Of a stretch of DNA of 64,000 nucleotides, positions 10,671 through 20,855 are shown in pieces. The notes beneath the pieces are model-generated. The model was not told the origin of the DNA. It saw only the letters and a program-made list of their open reading frames with translations, and did not search any database. Origin of the DNA: Epichloe hybrida (lineage: Eukaryota; Ascomycota; Sordariomycetes; Hypocreales; Clavicipitaceae); NCBI GenBank assembly GCA_019022495.1, contig JAFEKR010000037.1, positions 434,001-498,000 on the forward strand, given 5' to 3'. The translations under genes were made by a program, and so were the position numbers. Within the stretch, counting starts at the first letter, position 1, and each line of letters opens with the position of its first letter.

Positions 10671-13600
10671 AGAACCTATACCTGCAAACCTTATTTACTA
10701 TCTTTAGTAATAACTTTAGAGGATAGAAACAAGAAACATTCTAAGTAGTAAATCCTAAAGCTATAAAGAGTCTTTAAGACTTTCTTTTCTTTAGCAGCGT
10801 CTATATGGACCTATAGAGTTACTATAAGATAATAGTCTTACTTAAAGATGTTATTAACCACGATGGATTTTGTAATTAGAAAGAAGAAGAAATACAGGAA
10901 GTTACTAGGAAGTATTCCCCCTTTAAGAGGTAAATAGTAGAGAAGGACTTTTATAAAGACCTCCTTCCTATTAGTATCCCTTCTTTTAGAGATTAACTAA
11001 AGTAACTAATTACTTTATATTATCCCTAATCCCCTTAACTACCATAATTACTCCTATTCTATTCCTAGATTCTATTACACTAATCCCTAAGTATGCTAAG
11101 TGTAAGGCAAAGGCGTAATAGTAGAGGCAATCCCCCTATTATAAGCCCTTAACTATAACCCTAGACCCCCCTTGTTTCCCCTCCTATAATAAGGTATTAT
11201 AATCCCCCTCTGTAATCTAGGACTATAGCACCTTTTCCATAAGATTTAATTATCCCTATTCCCTCTTAGGAGATAGGCTAACCCTTATTAAAGTAATTAC
11301 TTAATCTTAATAAATTCTATAGTAATAAGAGTATTAAGTATAGCGCTAGGGAGTATAATATTCTTAATATTAAGCTCTTAACCTATTAAAGGAAGTGTAA
11401 GATACTAGGAATTATATAAGAATAGTTAGGCTATGGTTTTAAGTTTATGCTAAAAGAAAGACCTTTATAGTACTTCTTAGAGAACCTTTTAGGCTAAGGA
11501 GACCCCTAAGATCTCCTAACTCTTATCCGTAGGATTAGGCAGAAGTTTAAGACAAATAATACGCATTAAAAGAACTATCTATTATAGGGAAGATTATAAC
11601 TACTCATAATTATCTAAGAGAACCCTAGTAAATTAAAGATTAAGTGCTTTAAAGACCTTATAATAAAGCTTTCGAATCTCTAAAGGGTAAATCCTTATGG
11701 ATCCTAGTTAGAATTAGACCTCTATAGTTAGATTCTAAATGCCTATAAAGGAATCCTAGAATATAGGGCCTGTATTATTAATCCTCCTATTAACCTCTAA
11801 CGCTTTTACAAATAGATAAGAATGTTAATTAGCGAATCTAAAGCTTTAATTAATTAGCAGCAGTTCCTTACGGAAGCTAGCACTAAGAAACACTTTTGGA
11901 CTAACTATAAGTATAATAGAAGAGGTAAGGAAGCCTAGTATAGTCGATCTTTATTAAAGAGTAAGCCTTAATACTTAAAAAAGTGTTATATATGTGGTAA
12001 AGAAGGTTATTAGTTAACTAAACACTTAAATAAGGACTAGAAGAAGGCATTCTAATAATTCAAGAATCACTCTTACACGGACTTAACAGCTTCTTTATAT
12101 AATGCGTTCCTAACATAGTATAAAGGCAATAATAATCCTAAATCAGCTAAGGATAATAATATTAACTAATATCTAATAAAACTTGGTTTTAGTAAAGAAG
12201 ATAGCAATAGCTAAGTGCTTAAAAGCTTTTTCACACATAGGACTACCTACAACAGCCGTGTAACCACTAAGATTCTTACTAGTAAAGCAATAACTCATGC
12301 TCTAGTTAAGAAGGATCTATTTAATCTTCAGGAACTAGATAAGGCACTAAGTGTATTTACACTTAAAGGACAATATTCATCTAGAACCTTTAAAGGCATT
12401 ATAGCTAACATAGGTGCTACGGGATATTCATTAGTAGGCTACCCTTAATTCTTAGCTTTGTAAAGTATAATACTAACTGTTATGCTTAATAAGTTAGATA
12501 CTAGGAAGATAAAGATTAAATTTAGCCCTAGAGAACTAATTAAGGCACTTAGATTAATTAAAGTGCTAACTCTATTTAGAATTATTCTCTTTTAGGTAAT
12601 CCCTATAAACACTCCCTTTCTCTTATACCTTAATAATATAACCTGCCTAAAGATTAATTTCTATATATTAGAGAACGTTTTATAGCAAGGGAATATTAAG
12701 GTTCCTATTATGCATAAATAGGGGTATGTATAGATACTTCTTAATAAAGAAGAAAGTGTTACTTAGAGTTATCTTACAGAGATTAAGCTCCGCTAATTAT
12801 ATTGACGCTTCGGACACCCTTTAGTTTAATACCTTTATAATTTACTATGTAAATTAGGGTATAAGGTTAAGTTTAAAGCTATTAAGAAACTAACTAAGGT
12901 TTACTAGCGGTGCTAATTGCACGTAGATAGCCTATATTAGTTTAAATTTACTCTTTGGGATAAATATGCCTATAATTACAAAATTATTGTGGATATTATG
13001 TATCTTAATAGTAACTACCCTATTCTATAAGTTATTAATATGGCTACATTCTTTAATACAGCTAAATTCGTTAAAAATATCTTTATAAAGACCACATAGG
13101 AAGCACTCTATCTTTACTAGATTGATATCTATCTAGGCCCCCCGGATTTAATTATTATAGATGCTAGAACAACCTTTAGAGGCAAGGAATTTAAGCAGCT
13201 TATGTTATTAATAGTAATTAAGATTAAAGACATCCCTATTAAGGCTTACCATAGTATTAGTAAGGTTAAGTAATATCACAGGCCGCTCTAAAGAGCCTAT
13301 AATATTATCCGATAGGAATACCTAATAACACCAGAGCCTGTGGCATTGCAAATAGCAGTTAAAGCTATGAATAATACCGCAGGATTAAATAGTCTTGTGC
13401 TAATAGTCCTTGTTTTTAGCGCGTATTCTTACATAGTTAAGGGATTACCTCTATTACTAAATATCACGTAGCAAGCCCTTGCAATCTAACTAGTAATAAA
13501 GGAAGTTAAGCGTATTTATACCTAGTAGAAAGTTAGCAATGCCCTCGCTATAAGGAATAGTCCTAACACCTCTGCAACCATTAGCCTCCCGCTAGGATTG

Positions 13601-14194
13601 CTTATACGTGTGTAGCGCGAAGGCAAGGGATAGGCAGGCCCTTATAAGCTATTAGCTATAGAGGGCAAGACCTATACTCTTAAGCTCCCTTAAGGCCCTA
13701 AGGCCTTTAGATTAACGTTTATTAGGCCTTTTTATAAAGATCCTAATAAAGAGAGACCTCCTAAGAGCGCAGATAACCAAGATACCTCCCTATAGCCTAT
13801 AGCCACCCCTCCTACTAATCCCCTAAGGTAAGGACCTAGGAGACCTTAGAAGAACCCCCCTATTATTATATCTAATGTTAATTATATAGATTAAATAAAA
13901 GACAAGACTAACGTCTTTCTATTAGCTAAGGAAAGCTCTAACCTTAAGCTTGCAATCCAATTACATAAGGAAGGAATTATCAAGACCCCTAGCAAACCCT
14001 TTAAGCTATCTACTAAAGCTAAGATTAATTCTCTGATTAAATAAGGTATGTTTAAATTCATTAAGTATAATAAAAGAGAGCATAGTGGAGTTTAAATTTT
14101 CAATTCCTATATCATTAACAAGGTAAAGGGCAAGACAACGGATTCGTATAAGAAGTTAAGGCTCATAATCTAAGGTTACAGTAATAAGGAGAAG

Positions 14195-14348
14195 TGTTAC
14201 GATATAAAACGTAAGATCTGATGGAGTGTGTGAAGGTTCTTCATTCAACTAGCTAGAGGCTGAAGCTATCGTCTAATATAGGGGTTCTAGGTCACGTGCT
14301 AGGCCACATCCGAAGTGGCAGGCCACTTGTCAATTCTAGCACGTAACA
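14195..14348 (-). repeat. 3' LTR of the short LTR element (154 bp)
   Basis: Identical to 15954-16107 base for base as read here. Contains GGTCACGTGC (CACGTG 14293-14298) and the near-palindrome GGCCACATCC...AGTGGCAGGCCAC. Confidence 0.95.
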
Positions 14349-14462
14349 AATGCGGGCACTACGGATAAAAGAGATAGCTGTCCCAGCTATCTAATAAGAT
14401 CTAACGAATTTACAATAAGCTAGGAAGCGGTCTCTTGTAAGAGAATTCAGTCAGATAGATCG

Positions 14463-15545
14463 TCAGGTCCGGCGGTCATTAAATCGGTCATCAGATCGGT
14501 CATCAAATCGGTCATCAAATTGATCATCGAATCGGTCATCAAATTGATCATCGAATCGGTCATCAAATTGATCATCGAATCGGTTATCAAATTGATCAGG
14601 TTGATAACTTGACCTACGGGATCTGTAACTATAGCGGTCGGGTTGATCGTTGGATTGTATATCTGATTCGAAGTGTAAGTCAACAGGGCGCTCCAAATCA
14701 TAGTCAATTTGATCATCGGATTGATCGAATTGATCAGGTTGATCGGATTGATCCGGTTGATCGGATTGATCCGGTTGATCGGATTGATCAGGTTGACGGT
14801 TAGGCCGACGATTGGATTGATAATCCGAGTCGCTATCAGATTGATAATCGTACAGATAGTCGTATTGATCGGGCTGATAGATCTGATGATTGATAGCTTG
14901 GCTAGGCAACGAGCTTTGCAGAGGTCTAGGCAACGAGCTTTGCAAAGGGTTAGGAAGTCGGTCAAGCCGTTGAATTAGCTGATGAATTCGCTGACGAATT
15001 TGCTGCACTGGGTCAGGCAACGAGCTTTGCAAAGGTCTAGGCAACGAGCTTTGCAAAGGGTCAGGAATTCGGTCAGGCTGTTGAATTAGCTGACGAATTG
15101 GCTGACGAATTTGCTGACAGGCTAGCTGCCTTTGAAGGTTATTACATTCTTCAAAGACTTCCTTGACTAGATCTTTAAGCTGCTGAAAATCATCCTTTTC
15201 TATCGCTAGCTGCTGTTGAAGATCCTGAATCTGTTGCTGCTGCCACTGAATTTGCTGCTGCAATTGCTGCTGTAATTGCTGCTGTTGCCATAGATAACGG
15301 GTCCTTAGGTCCTGAAGGTCCCGCTGATGCTGTTCCTGCTGCCACTGAAATTGCTGAACTAGCTGCTGTTGAATCTGTTGATATTGCTGACTAGCTGGGC
15401 ATAGGTCCTTAAGATGCTGAAAGACCTGATTTCTTGAAGGGAAGGTCTTCCTACAGATACCACAGGTTCGGCGTTGATGATCTTGCTTGTAAAGTCGCTG
15501 TAATCGCTGTTGCTCACACTGATCTAGCTGATGTAAGGGAAGCAT
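14463..15545 (-). CDS. 360-aa Gln-rich zinc-finger protein, probable Gag of the short LTR element
   Basis: This is the only long undamaged reading frame in the window. It starts at an ATG (15545) and ends in TGA. Residues 28-49 form a C2HC finger, C28-x2-C31-x12-H44-x4-C49, with the core CGICRKTFPSRNQVFQHL. Residues about 52-145 are extremely Gln-rich with regular Leu/Ile/Trp, a likely coiled coil for self-association. Four PLQSSLP repeats follow (163-214), then SDQPDQ repeats (about 252-276), an acidic/Tyr patch, and a C-terminal FDDQ/FDDR repeat tract (319-356). No enzymatic domain is present. Position between LTRs, a finger and an oligomerising segment suggest a nucleic-acid-binding structural (Gag-like) protein acting in particle assembly. 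That role is inference. From memory, similar FPSRN-type fingers occur in fungal retroelement proteins. Repeat tracts also open a 172-codon frame (14447-14965), which I regard as a shadow. Confidence 0.8.
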   Translation of the reverse strand: MLPLHQLDQCEQQRLQRLYKQDHQRRTCGICRKTFPSRNQVFQHLKDLCPASQQYQQIQQQLVQQFQWQQEQHQRDLQDLRTRYLWQQQQLQQQLQQQIQWQQQQIQDLQQQLAIEKDDFQQLKDLVKEVFEECNNLQRQLACQQIRQPIRQLIQQPDRIPDPLQSSLPRPLQSSLPDPVQQIRQRIHQLIQRLDRLPNPLQSSLPRPLQSSLPSQAINHQIYQPDQYDYLYDYQSDSDSDYQSNRRPNRQPDQSDQPDQSDQPDQSDQPDQFDQSDDQIDYDLERPVDLHFESDIQSNDQPDRYSYRSRRSSYQPDQFDNRFDDQFDDRFDDQFDDRFDDQFDDRFDDRSDDRFNDRRT

Positions 15546-15936
15546 TGTAGCGGCTTTATTAGATCGAAATTGACAAATTTGTCAGATTTGACGGTCGGAT
15601 CGAAGGTCTTCGAATCGAAGGTCGAAGGTCTTCGGATTGATCGAATTGAATCGAAGATCGAAGAATCGAAGGTCGAAAGTCTTCGGATTGATCGAAATCG
15701 CACGATCAATTGATTCAAAGGTCGAAGGTCTTCAAATCAACGGATTGAAGGGTCTTCAAATCAACGGATTGAAGGGTCTTCAAAGAGATCGAAGAATCTG
15801 ACAACAGGAGCGATGCCTAAGGGAGCTATCAGGCCTAGTAAAAGGGATAGATTTAACAGGCTTGGTGGGTTGGTTGACGAATAGTCGGTTTGGTGGCTTT
15901 TATTAGCAGTAAAAGCGCTAGGTACGCAAAATCAAA
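15546..15936 (-). other. Leader of the short LTR element with TCGAAGGTCTTC-type repeats
   Basis: Between the start codon and the primer site lies a repetitive tract (about 15590-15790) built from GATCGAA, GGTCGAAGGTCTTC and CAACGGATTGAAGGGTCTTC units, several in tandem. The 20-bp ATTGAAGGGTCTTC-containing unit is duplicated at about 15735-15785. Some units are self-complementary (GAAG...CTTC), so the leader RNA may fold strongly. Confidence 0.65.
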
Positions 15937-15951
15937 GAGCAATTGCTACCA
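15937..15951 (-). promoter_or_regulatory. Putative primer-binding site of the short LTR element
   Basis: In the coding orientation the 5' LTR is followed by AG and then TGGTAGCAATTGCTC. A site starting TGG two bases after the LTR fits priming by a tRNA 3' end. The first seven bases, TGGTAGC, equal the start of the Ty1-type initiator-Met primer site as I recall it, but the rest does not match. It supports minus-strand orientation. Confidence 0.55.
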
Positions 15952-15953
15952 CT

Positions 15954-16107
15954 TGTTACGATATAAAACGTAAGATCTGATGGAGTGTGTGAAGGTTCTT
16001 CATTCAACTAGCTAGAGGCTGAAGCTATCGTCTAATATAGGGGTTCTAGGTCACGTGCTAGGCCACATCCGAAGTGGCAGGCCACTTGTCAATTCTAGCA
16101 CGTAACA
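15954..16107 (-). repeat. 5' LTR of the short LTR element (154 bp)
   Basis: Identical copy of 14195-14348. In the coding orientation it is the upstream LTR and should carry the promoter. CACGTG lies at 16052-16057. Confidence 0.95.
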
Positions 16108-16777
16108 AGAAGCTAGCAATCCTCACACAGGCCCTAATAATCTAGCGAGCTAGCTAGTAATTAATCCTCGTGATAGCACCTGCGTTGTTATTGCTAGGCC
16201 TTATCCTCTGGCTTTGCGACATCACATAGGCCTATGTGCAAGCATGAACGCTTCTTAGTCATATAATCCTAGCCCGAATCCCTATCCAAATCCATCACCT
16301 ATACCCCATAGGCATAATAATATAAGTGATTAAGCCTCTATATAGTATTATAGAAGCTAGCACCCACTAGTGGGTAATATATTATTATTACCATAGAGAA
16401 ATACTCTAGATAATAACCTCTACATTTAACCTATGCCTGCTTATAATAACAAAGGAGAACCTAACCTTTGCGTGTATAGGGATGTAGACTAACAATATAA
16501 TTAGACTATCTAACCACAAGTTCTCTTAATAAGAGGAAGATTAATTAAAAGCCGCTTCTTTTACTACTAAGCTAAAGCAAATCCTTTTTATAGGGAACCT
16601 ACTAACCTTTAATAGTAGTATTATTACTCTTAAAAATAATGTAATTACGCTAAGGCAGAAGGGCTAGAGTGGAAAGCTTCAGTTAATCCTACTAACTAAT
16701 TCAAAATAGGTATATATAGAATAACGAGCTTAAGGCACGTACATTACCTTAATCTGCTAACCTGAAGCCTGCTTTAA

Positions 16778-17044
16778 TGTCACGACTGTGCTGGGAGAGA
16801 TACAAACGGAGTGAAGGCTGAGACTCTTGATCGTAGCTAGAGAGCTGCTACTTAGGGGTGGGTGCATGAAGGTCTCAAACTCTGACCTCCCACAACTCTT
16901 GTGTGCGGTCCTTGTCTAAATACCCTACTACGTGCACGTGGCTACCTAGCAGCTACTTAGTCATCTGTGCGATCCGGGGCTTATCCGAGGGCTCCATCAT
17001 GTGACCGTCCTGTCCGTGACTCCCTGGCCTCCGTGCCCCTGACA
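16778..17044 (-). repeat. Solo LTR of the Gypsy C family (267 bp)
   Basis: It begins TGTCACGACTG and ends GCCCCTGACA with inverted ends TGTCA/TGACA. The 5-bp duplication TTTAA flanks it (16773-16777 and 17045-17049). Paralogous Copia copies show the empty site (GCTTTAACCTC near 18170). It is the same sequence as the mutated LTR at 62001-62267, identical in length, but almost free of RIP changes. CACGTG is at 16935-16940. Orientation is set from Gypsy C. Confidence 0.93.
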
Positions 17045-17243
17045 TTTAACCTCTCTATTACTACACAACACTAAGAGCTATTACCTTAAGATGTGAAGAG
17101 CCTAAACTAACGGATTTAATAGCAAATCAATAATCCAAGCCAAGGATTAAGGTTTGTACCATTTGATCTCAAAAAGGCAAAGCTTTTCGCATTTGTGGAT
17201 GGATCATTTGCTAACAACCAGGACCTTACTTCACTAGCTAGGA

Positions 17244-19058
17244 AGCTCTGACCTTAAGCTTGCGATCCGATTGCGTGAGGAAGGAATCATCAAGACCCCT
17301 GGCGAACCCTTCGAGCTGTCCACCAAAGCTAAGATTAATTCTCTGATCGAACAAGGCGTGTTCGAATTTATTAAGTATGATAAAAGAGAGCATAGTAGAG
17401 TTTAAATTTTCAATTCCTATATTATTAACAAGGTAAAGGGCAAGATAACGGATCCGTACAAGAAGTCAAGGCTTGTGATCCAAGGTTATAGTAATAAGGA
17501 GAAGCTAGTAATCCTTACATAGGCCCTAATAATCTAGCAAGCTAGCTAGCGATTAATCCTTGCGATAGCACCTGCGTTATTATTGCTAGGCCTTATCCTC
17601 TAGCTTCGTAATATTATATAAGCCTATGTGCAAGCATAAACGCTTCTTAGTTATATAATCCTAGCCCGAATCCCTATCTAAATCCGTTACCTGTACCTCA
17701 TAGGCATAATAATGCGAGTGATTAAGCCTCTATATAGTATTATAGAAGCTAGCACCTACTAGTAGGTAACGTATTATCATTACCATAGAGAAATACTCTA
17801 GATGATAACCTCTACATTTGACCTGTGCCTGCTTATAATAACAAAGGAGAACCTAACCTTCGCGTGTATAGGGATGCAGACTAATAATACAATTAGACTA
17901 TCTGACTGTAAGTTCTCTTAATAAGAGGAAGATTAATTAAAAGCTACTTCTTTTACTACTAAGCTAAAGTAAATCCTTTCCACAGGGAACCTACTAACCT
18001 TTAATAGTGGTATTATTACTCTTGAAAATAATGTAATTACACTAAGGTAGAAGGGCTAGAGTGGAAAGCTTTAGTTAATCCTACTAACTAATTTAAAATA
18101 GGCATACATAGAACAACGAGCTTAAGGCGCGTATATTGCCTTAATTTACTAACCTAAAGCCTGCTTTAACCTCTTTATTACTATATAATACTAAGAGCTA
18201 TTACCTTAAGATATAAAGAGCCTAAACTAATGGATTTAATAGCAAATTAATAATCTAAGCTAAGGATTAAGGTTTGTACTATTTAATCTTAAAAAGGCAA
18301 AGCTTTTTATATTTATAAATGGATTATTTGCTAATAACTAGGACCTTACTTCCTAGCTAGGCTATATGCTTATCCTAGCTAGTAAAGTCTAAGAGGAAAG
18401 CACCTTTATAATCTAAGGTAATATTATATACTATAGCTTTACTAAGAGCAAAAGAGTTATAAGAAGTGTGCTTACCTCTAAGATCTATAGCATAGTTACT
18501 AGTGCTAATATAGCTTACGTGGTCTTAATAACGCTTAGGTTAATCACCTATTAATTAAACCTCCCTATAATTCCTATTATTATCTATACTAATTTGTACT
18601 CTTTATATAAATGCCTTATTAAGCTTAGTACCACAAAGGAGAAGCGTCTTATAATTAACATTATAGCCCTTTGTTAATTATACAAGCGACAAGAGATCTG
18701 CGAGATTAGATAGATTAATAGGAATAATAACCTTGCTAATGTATTTACAAAGGCATTACTAAACAAGGTATTTAAGAGGTTTATTATAAGCAATAAGGCA
18801 ACTATTAGGATAGAAGGGTAGGTTACGTAATTATAACGTTTGTGTTAATCTAATAAGATTAAAGGTATTAAGAATTAGGCCTACTTATCCTTACATAGGC
18901 TTATAGATTAGATTTTATCGTTTATTATACCCCTTCCCCTTGCCCTTTTCTTATAATGTTATTCGTAATTATTTAATCTTATTTATTTCTTAATTCCTAT
19001 TTACTTCTCTTATTAATATTATGCGTTAATAATTGTGTTAAAAAGAGAGAGTTTCTAG
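17244..19058 (+). pseudogene. Copia 2b: RT-RNase H part of family 2, fused to 2a
   Basis: The sequence restarts at the beginning of the RT region (KLAIRLREEGIIKTPGEPFEL, about 17255-17320; compare about 13945 in 2a). It then runs to the family-2 3' end with the RNase H tail near 18640-18790 and the purine-rich run before the LTR. The join lies at about 17233-17250 in a CTAGCTAGGA-like microhomology. About 17140-17350 is hardly mutated and would still read as protein (INSLIEQGVFEFIKYDKRE), whereas the rest is RIP-decayed. Confidence 0.87.
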
Positions 19059-19355
19059 TGTTAGAACAAGCATAATATTAACAAGGGTGCGTGCCTCTAA
19101 TTAGGTAAGCGCATTATATTACGGACCTATATGTCTAGCCTGACCGCGCCGCGATTAGAGTTAGCATATGTGGCCTCTTCGCTAATAACCCTAATTAAGG
19201 CCCCTTTTCCTATAATAAATAGCGCACTCTCTTTGCTTCTATTTAATCCCTCTTTTGCTTACTTTAATAGACTAGAATATATAATGATTACGTGCACTTT
19301 AGTCCACCCTGAAAAACCCTACGCGTAGGTCAATGGTATCCTGTAGATACCAACA
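19059..19355 (+). repeat. Copia 2 middle LTR (297 bp)
   Basis: Same family-2 LTR as 9668-9964 and 20856-21152. Its right end (about 19290-19355, TACGCGTAGGTCAATGG... TACCAACA) is unmutated. It is followed not by a leader but directly by mid-RT sequence. Confidence 0.93.
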
Positions 19356-20855
19356 AATGATGACCTCTACGTTCGACCCGTGCCTGCTCGTGACGACGAA
19401 GGAGAACCCAACCTTCGCGTGTATAGGGATGCAGACCGACGATACAATTGGACTATCCGACCGCGAGTTCTCTTAATAAGAGGAAGATTAATTAAAAGCT
19501 GCTTCTTTTACTACTAAGCCAAAGCAAATCCTTTCCATAAGGAACCTACTAACCTTTAATAGTAGCATTATTACTCTTGAAAATAATGTAATTACGCTAA
19601 GGCAGAAGGGCTAGAGTGGAAAGCTTTAGTTAATCCTGCTAACTAATTTAAAACAGGCATACATAGAACAACGAGCTCAAGGCGCGTACATTACCTCAAT
19701 TTGCTAACCTAAAGCCTGCTTTGACCTCTCTGTTGCTGCACAACACCAAGAGCCATCACCTCAAGATGTGAAGAGCCTGAACCGACGGATCAAATGGTAC
19801 AAACCTCAATCCTTACTCTTGAAAATGATGTGATCACGCTAAGGCAGAAGGGCCAGAGTGGAAAGCTTTAGTTGATCCCGCCAACTGATTCAAAACAGGC
19901 ATACATAGAATAACGAGCTCGAGGCGCGTACATTGCCTCGATTTGCTAACCTGAAGCCTGCTTTGACCTCTCTGTTACTACATAACACTAAGAGCCATTA
20001 CCTTAAGATATAAAAAGCCTAAACTAATGGATTTAATGGCAAATCGATAATCTAAGCTAAGGATTAAGGTTTATACTATTTGATCTTAAAAAGGCAAAGC
20101 TTTTTGTATTTATAGATAGATTATTTGCTAATAACTAGGACCTTACTTCCTAGCTAGGCTACGTGCTTATCCTAGCTAGTAAAGTCTAAGAGGAAAGCAC
20201 CTTTATGATCTAAGGTAATATTATACACTATAGCTCTACTAAGAGCAAAAGAGTCACAAGAAGTGTGCTTACCTCTAAGATCTATGGCATAGTTACTAGT
20301 GCTAATATAGCTTACGTAGTCTTAACAATGCTTAGGTTAATCACCTATTAATTAAACCTCCTTATAATTCCTATTATTATCTATACTAATTTATACTCTT
20401 TATATAAATACCTTATTAAGCTTAGTACCATAAAGGAGAAGCGTCTTATAATTAACATCATAGCCCTTTGTTAATCATACGAGTAACAAGAGATCTGCAA
20501 GATCAGATAGATTAATAGGAATAATAACCTTACTAATGTATTTATAAAGGTATCGCTAAACAAGGTATTTAAGAGGTTTATTATAAGTAATAAGGTAACT
20601 ATTAGGATAGAAGGGTGGGTTACGTAATTATAACGTTTGTGTTAATCTAATAAGATTAAAGGTGTTAAGAATTAGGCCTACTTATCCTTACATAGGCTCA
20701 TAGATTAGATTTTATTGTTTATTATACCCCTTCCCCTTGCCCTTTTCTTATAATATTATTCACGATTATTTAATCTTATTTATTCCTTAATTCCTGTTTA
20801 CTTCTCTTATTAATATTATGCGTTAATAATTATGTTAAAAAGAGAGAGTTTCTAG
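19356..20855 (+). pseudogene. Copia 2c: partial RT-RNase H copy with internal duplication
   Basis: It starts in mid-RT (GATGACCTCTACGTTCGACC, equivalent to about 17800 in 2b) directly at the LTR end and continues to the family 3' end. A 242-bp segment starting at 19571 is repeated from 19813. At the join lies a 27-bp inverted piece (19788-19814). Sequence near both joins is unmutated, and decay increases away from them. Confidence 0.85.

Larger units (their letters stand above)
14195..16107 (-). mobile_element. Short non-autonomous LTR retrotransposon with an intact Gag-like ORF
   Basis: Two 154-bp LTRs (14195-14348 and 15954-16107) are identical by eye, with perfect 7-bp inverted ends TGTTACG/CGTAACA. 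The 5-bp duplication AGAAG flanks the unit (14190-14194 and 16108-16112), and the empty site is seen in Copia 2b at about 17500 (GGAGAAGCTAGTAAT). The 1605-bp interior has one long ORF on the minus strand and no protease, RT, RNase H or integrase. It lacks RIP-type decay, unlike everything around it, so it is young or low-copy. Mobilisation would need enzymes from another element. It resembles small non-autonomous classes (TRIM/LARD-like) but encodes its own protein. The left LTR is the 3' LTR. Confidence 0.92.
10671..17243 (+). pseudogene. Copia 2a gag-pol remnant, interrupted twice
   Basis: Gag runs from about 10670. The zinc knuckle reads KCYICGKEGY then a stop (about 11970-12020). The protease motif GIIANIGATGYSLVG (about 12396-12440) shows DTG changed to NIG. 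It lies in a 77-codon open stretch (12215-12448) that is a relic, not a gene. The integrase core spans about 12850-13440 (VDSL then VINMATFFNTAKF, IPIKAYHSIS). Reverse transcriptase begins about 13930 and is split at 14194/16108 by the 1.9-kb element and at 16777/17045 by the solo LTR. Both interruptions leave exact TSDs, so the coding order is otherwise continuous. It ends at about 17243, where the sequence jumps back to the start of the RT region (2b). Confidence 0.88.

Noticed and set aside
12215..12448. 77-codon open frame on the plus strand
   Set aside because: It is the protease relic of Copia 2a (GIIANIGATG). Upstream and downstream the same frame is full of stops, so it is not a separate gene.
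14447..14965. 172-codon minus-strand frame and two plus-strand frames over the same repeats
   Set aside because: They are shadows generated by the GATC-rich repeats in the 360-codon ORF. Their proteins are simple-sequence (INPINRINPIN-type) and share no start context or independent features.
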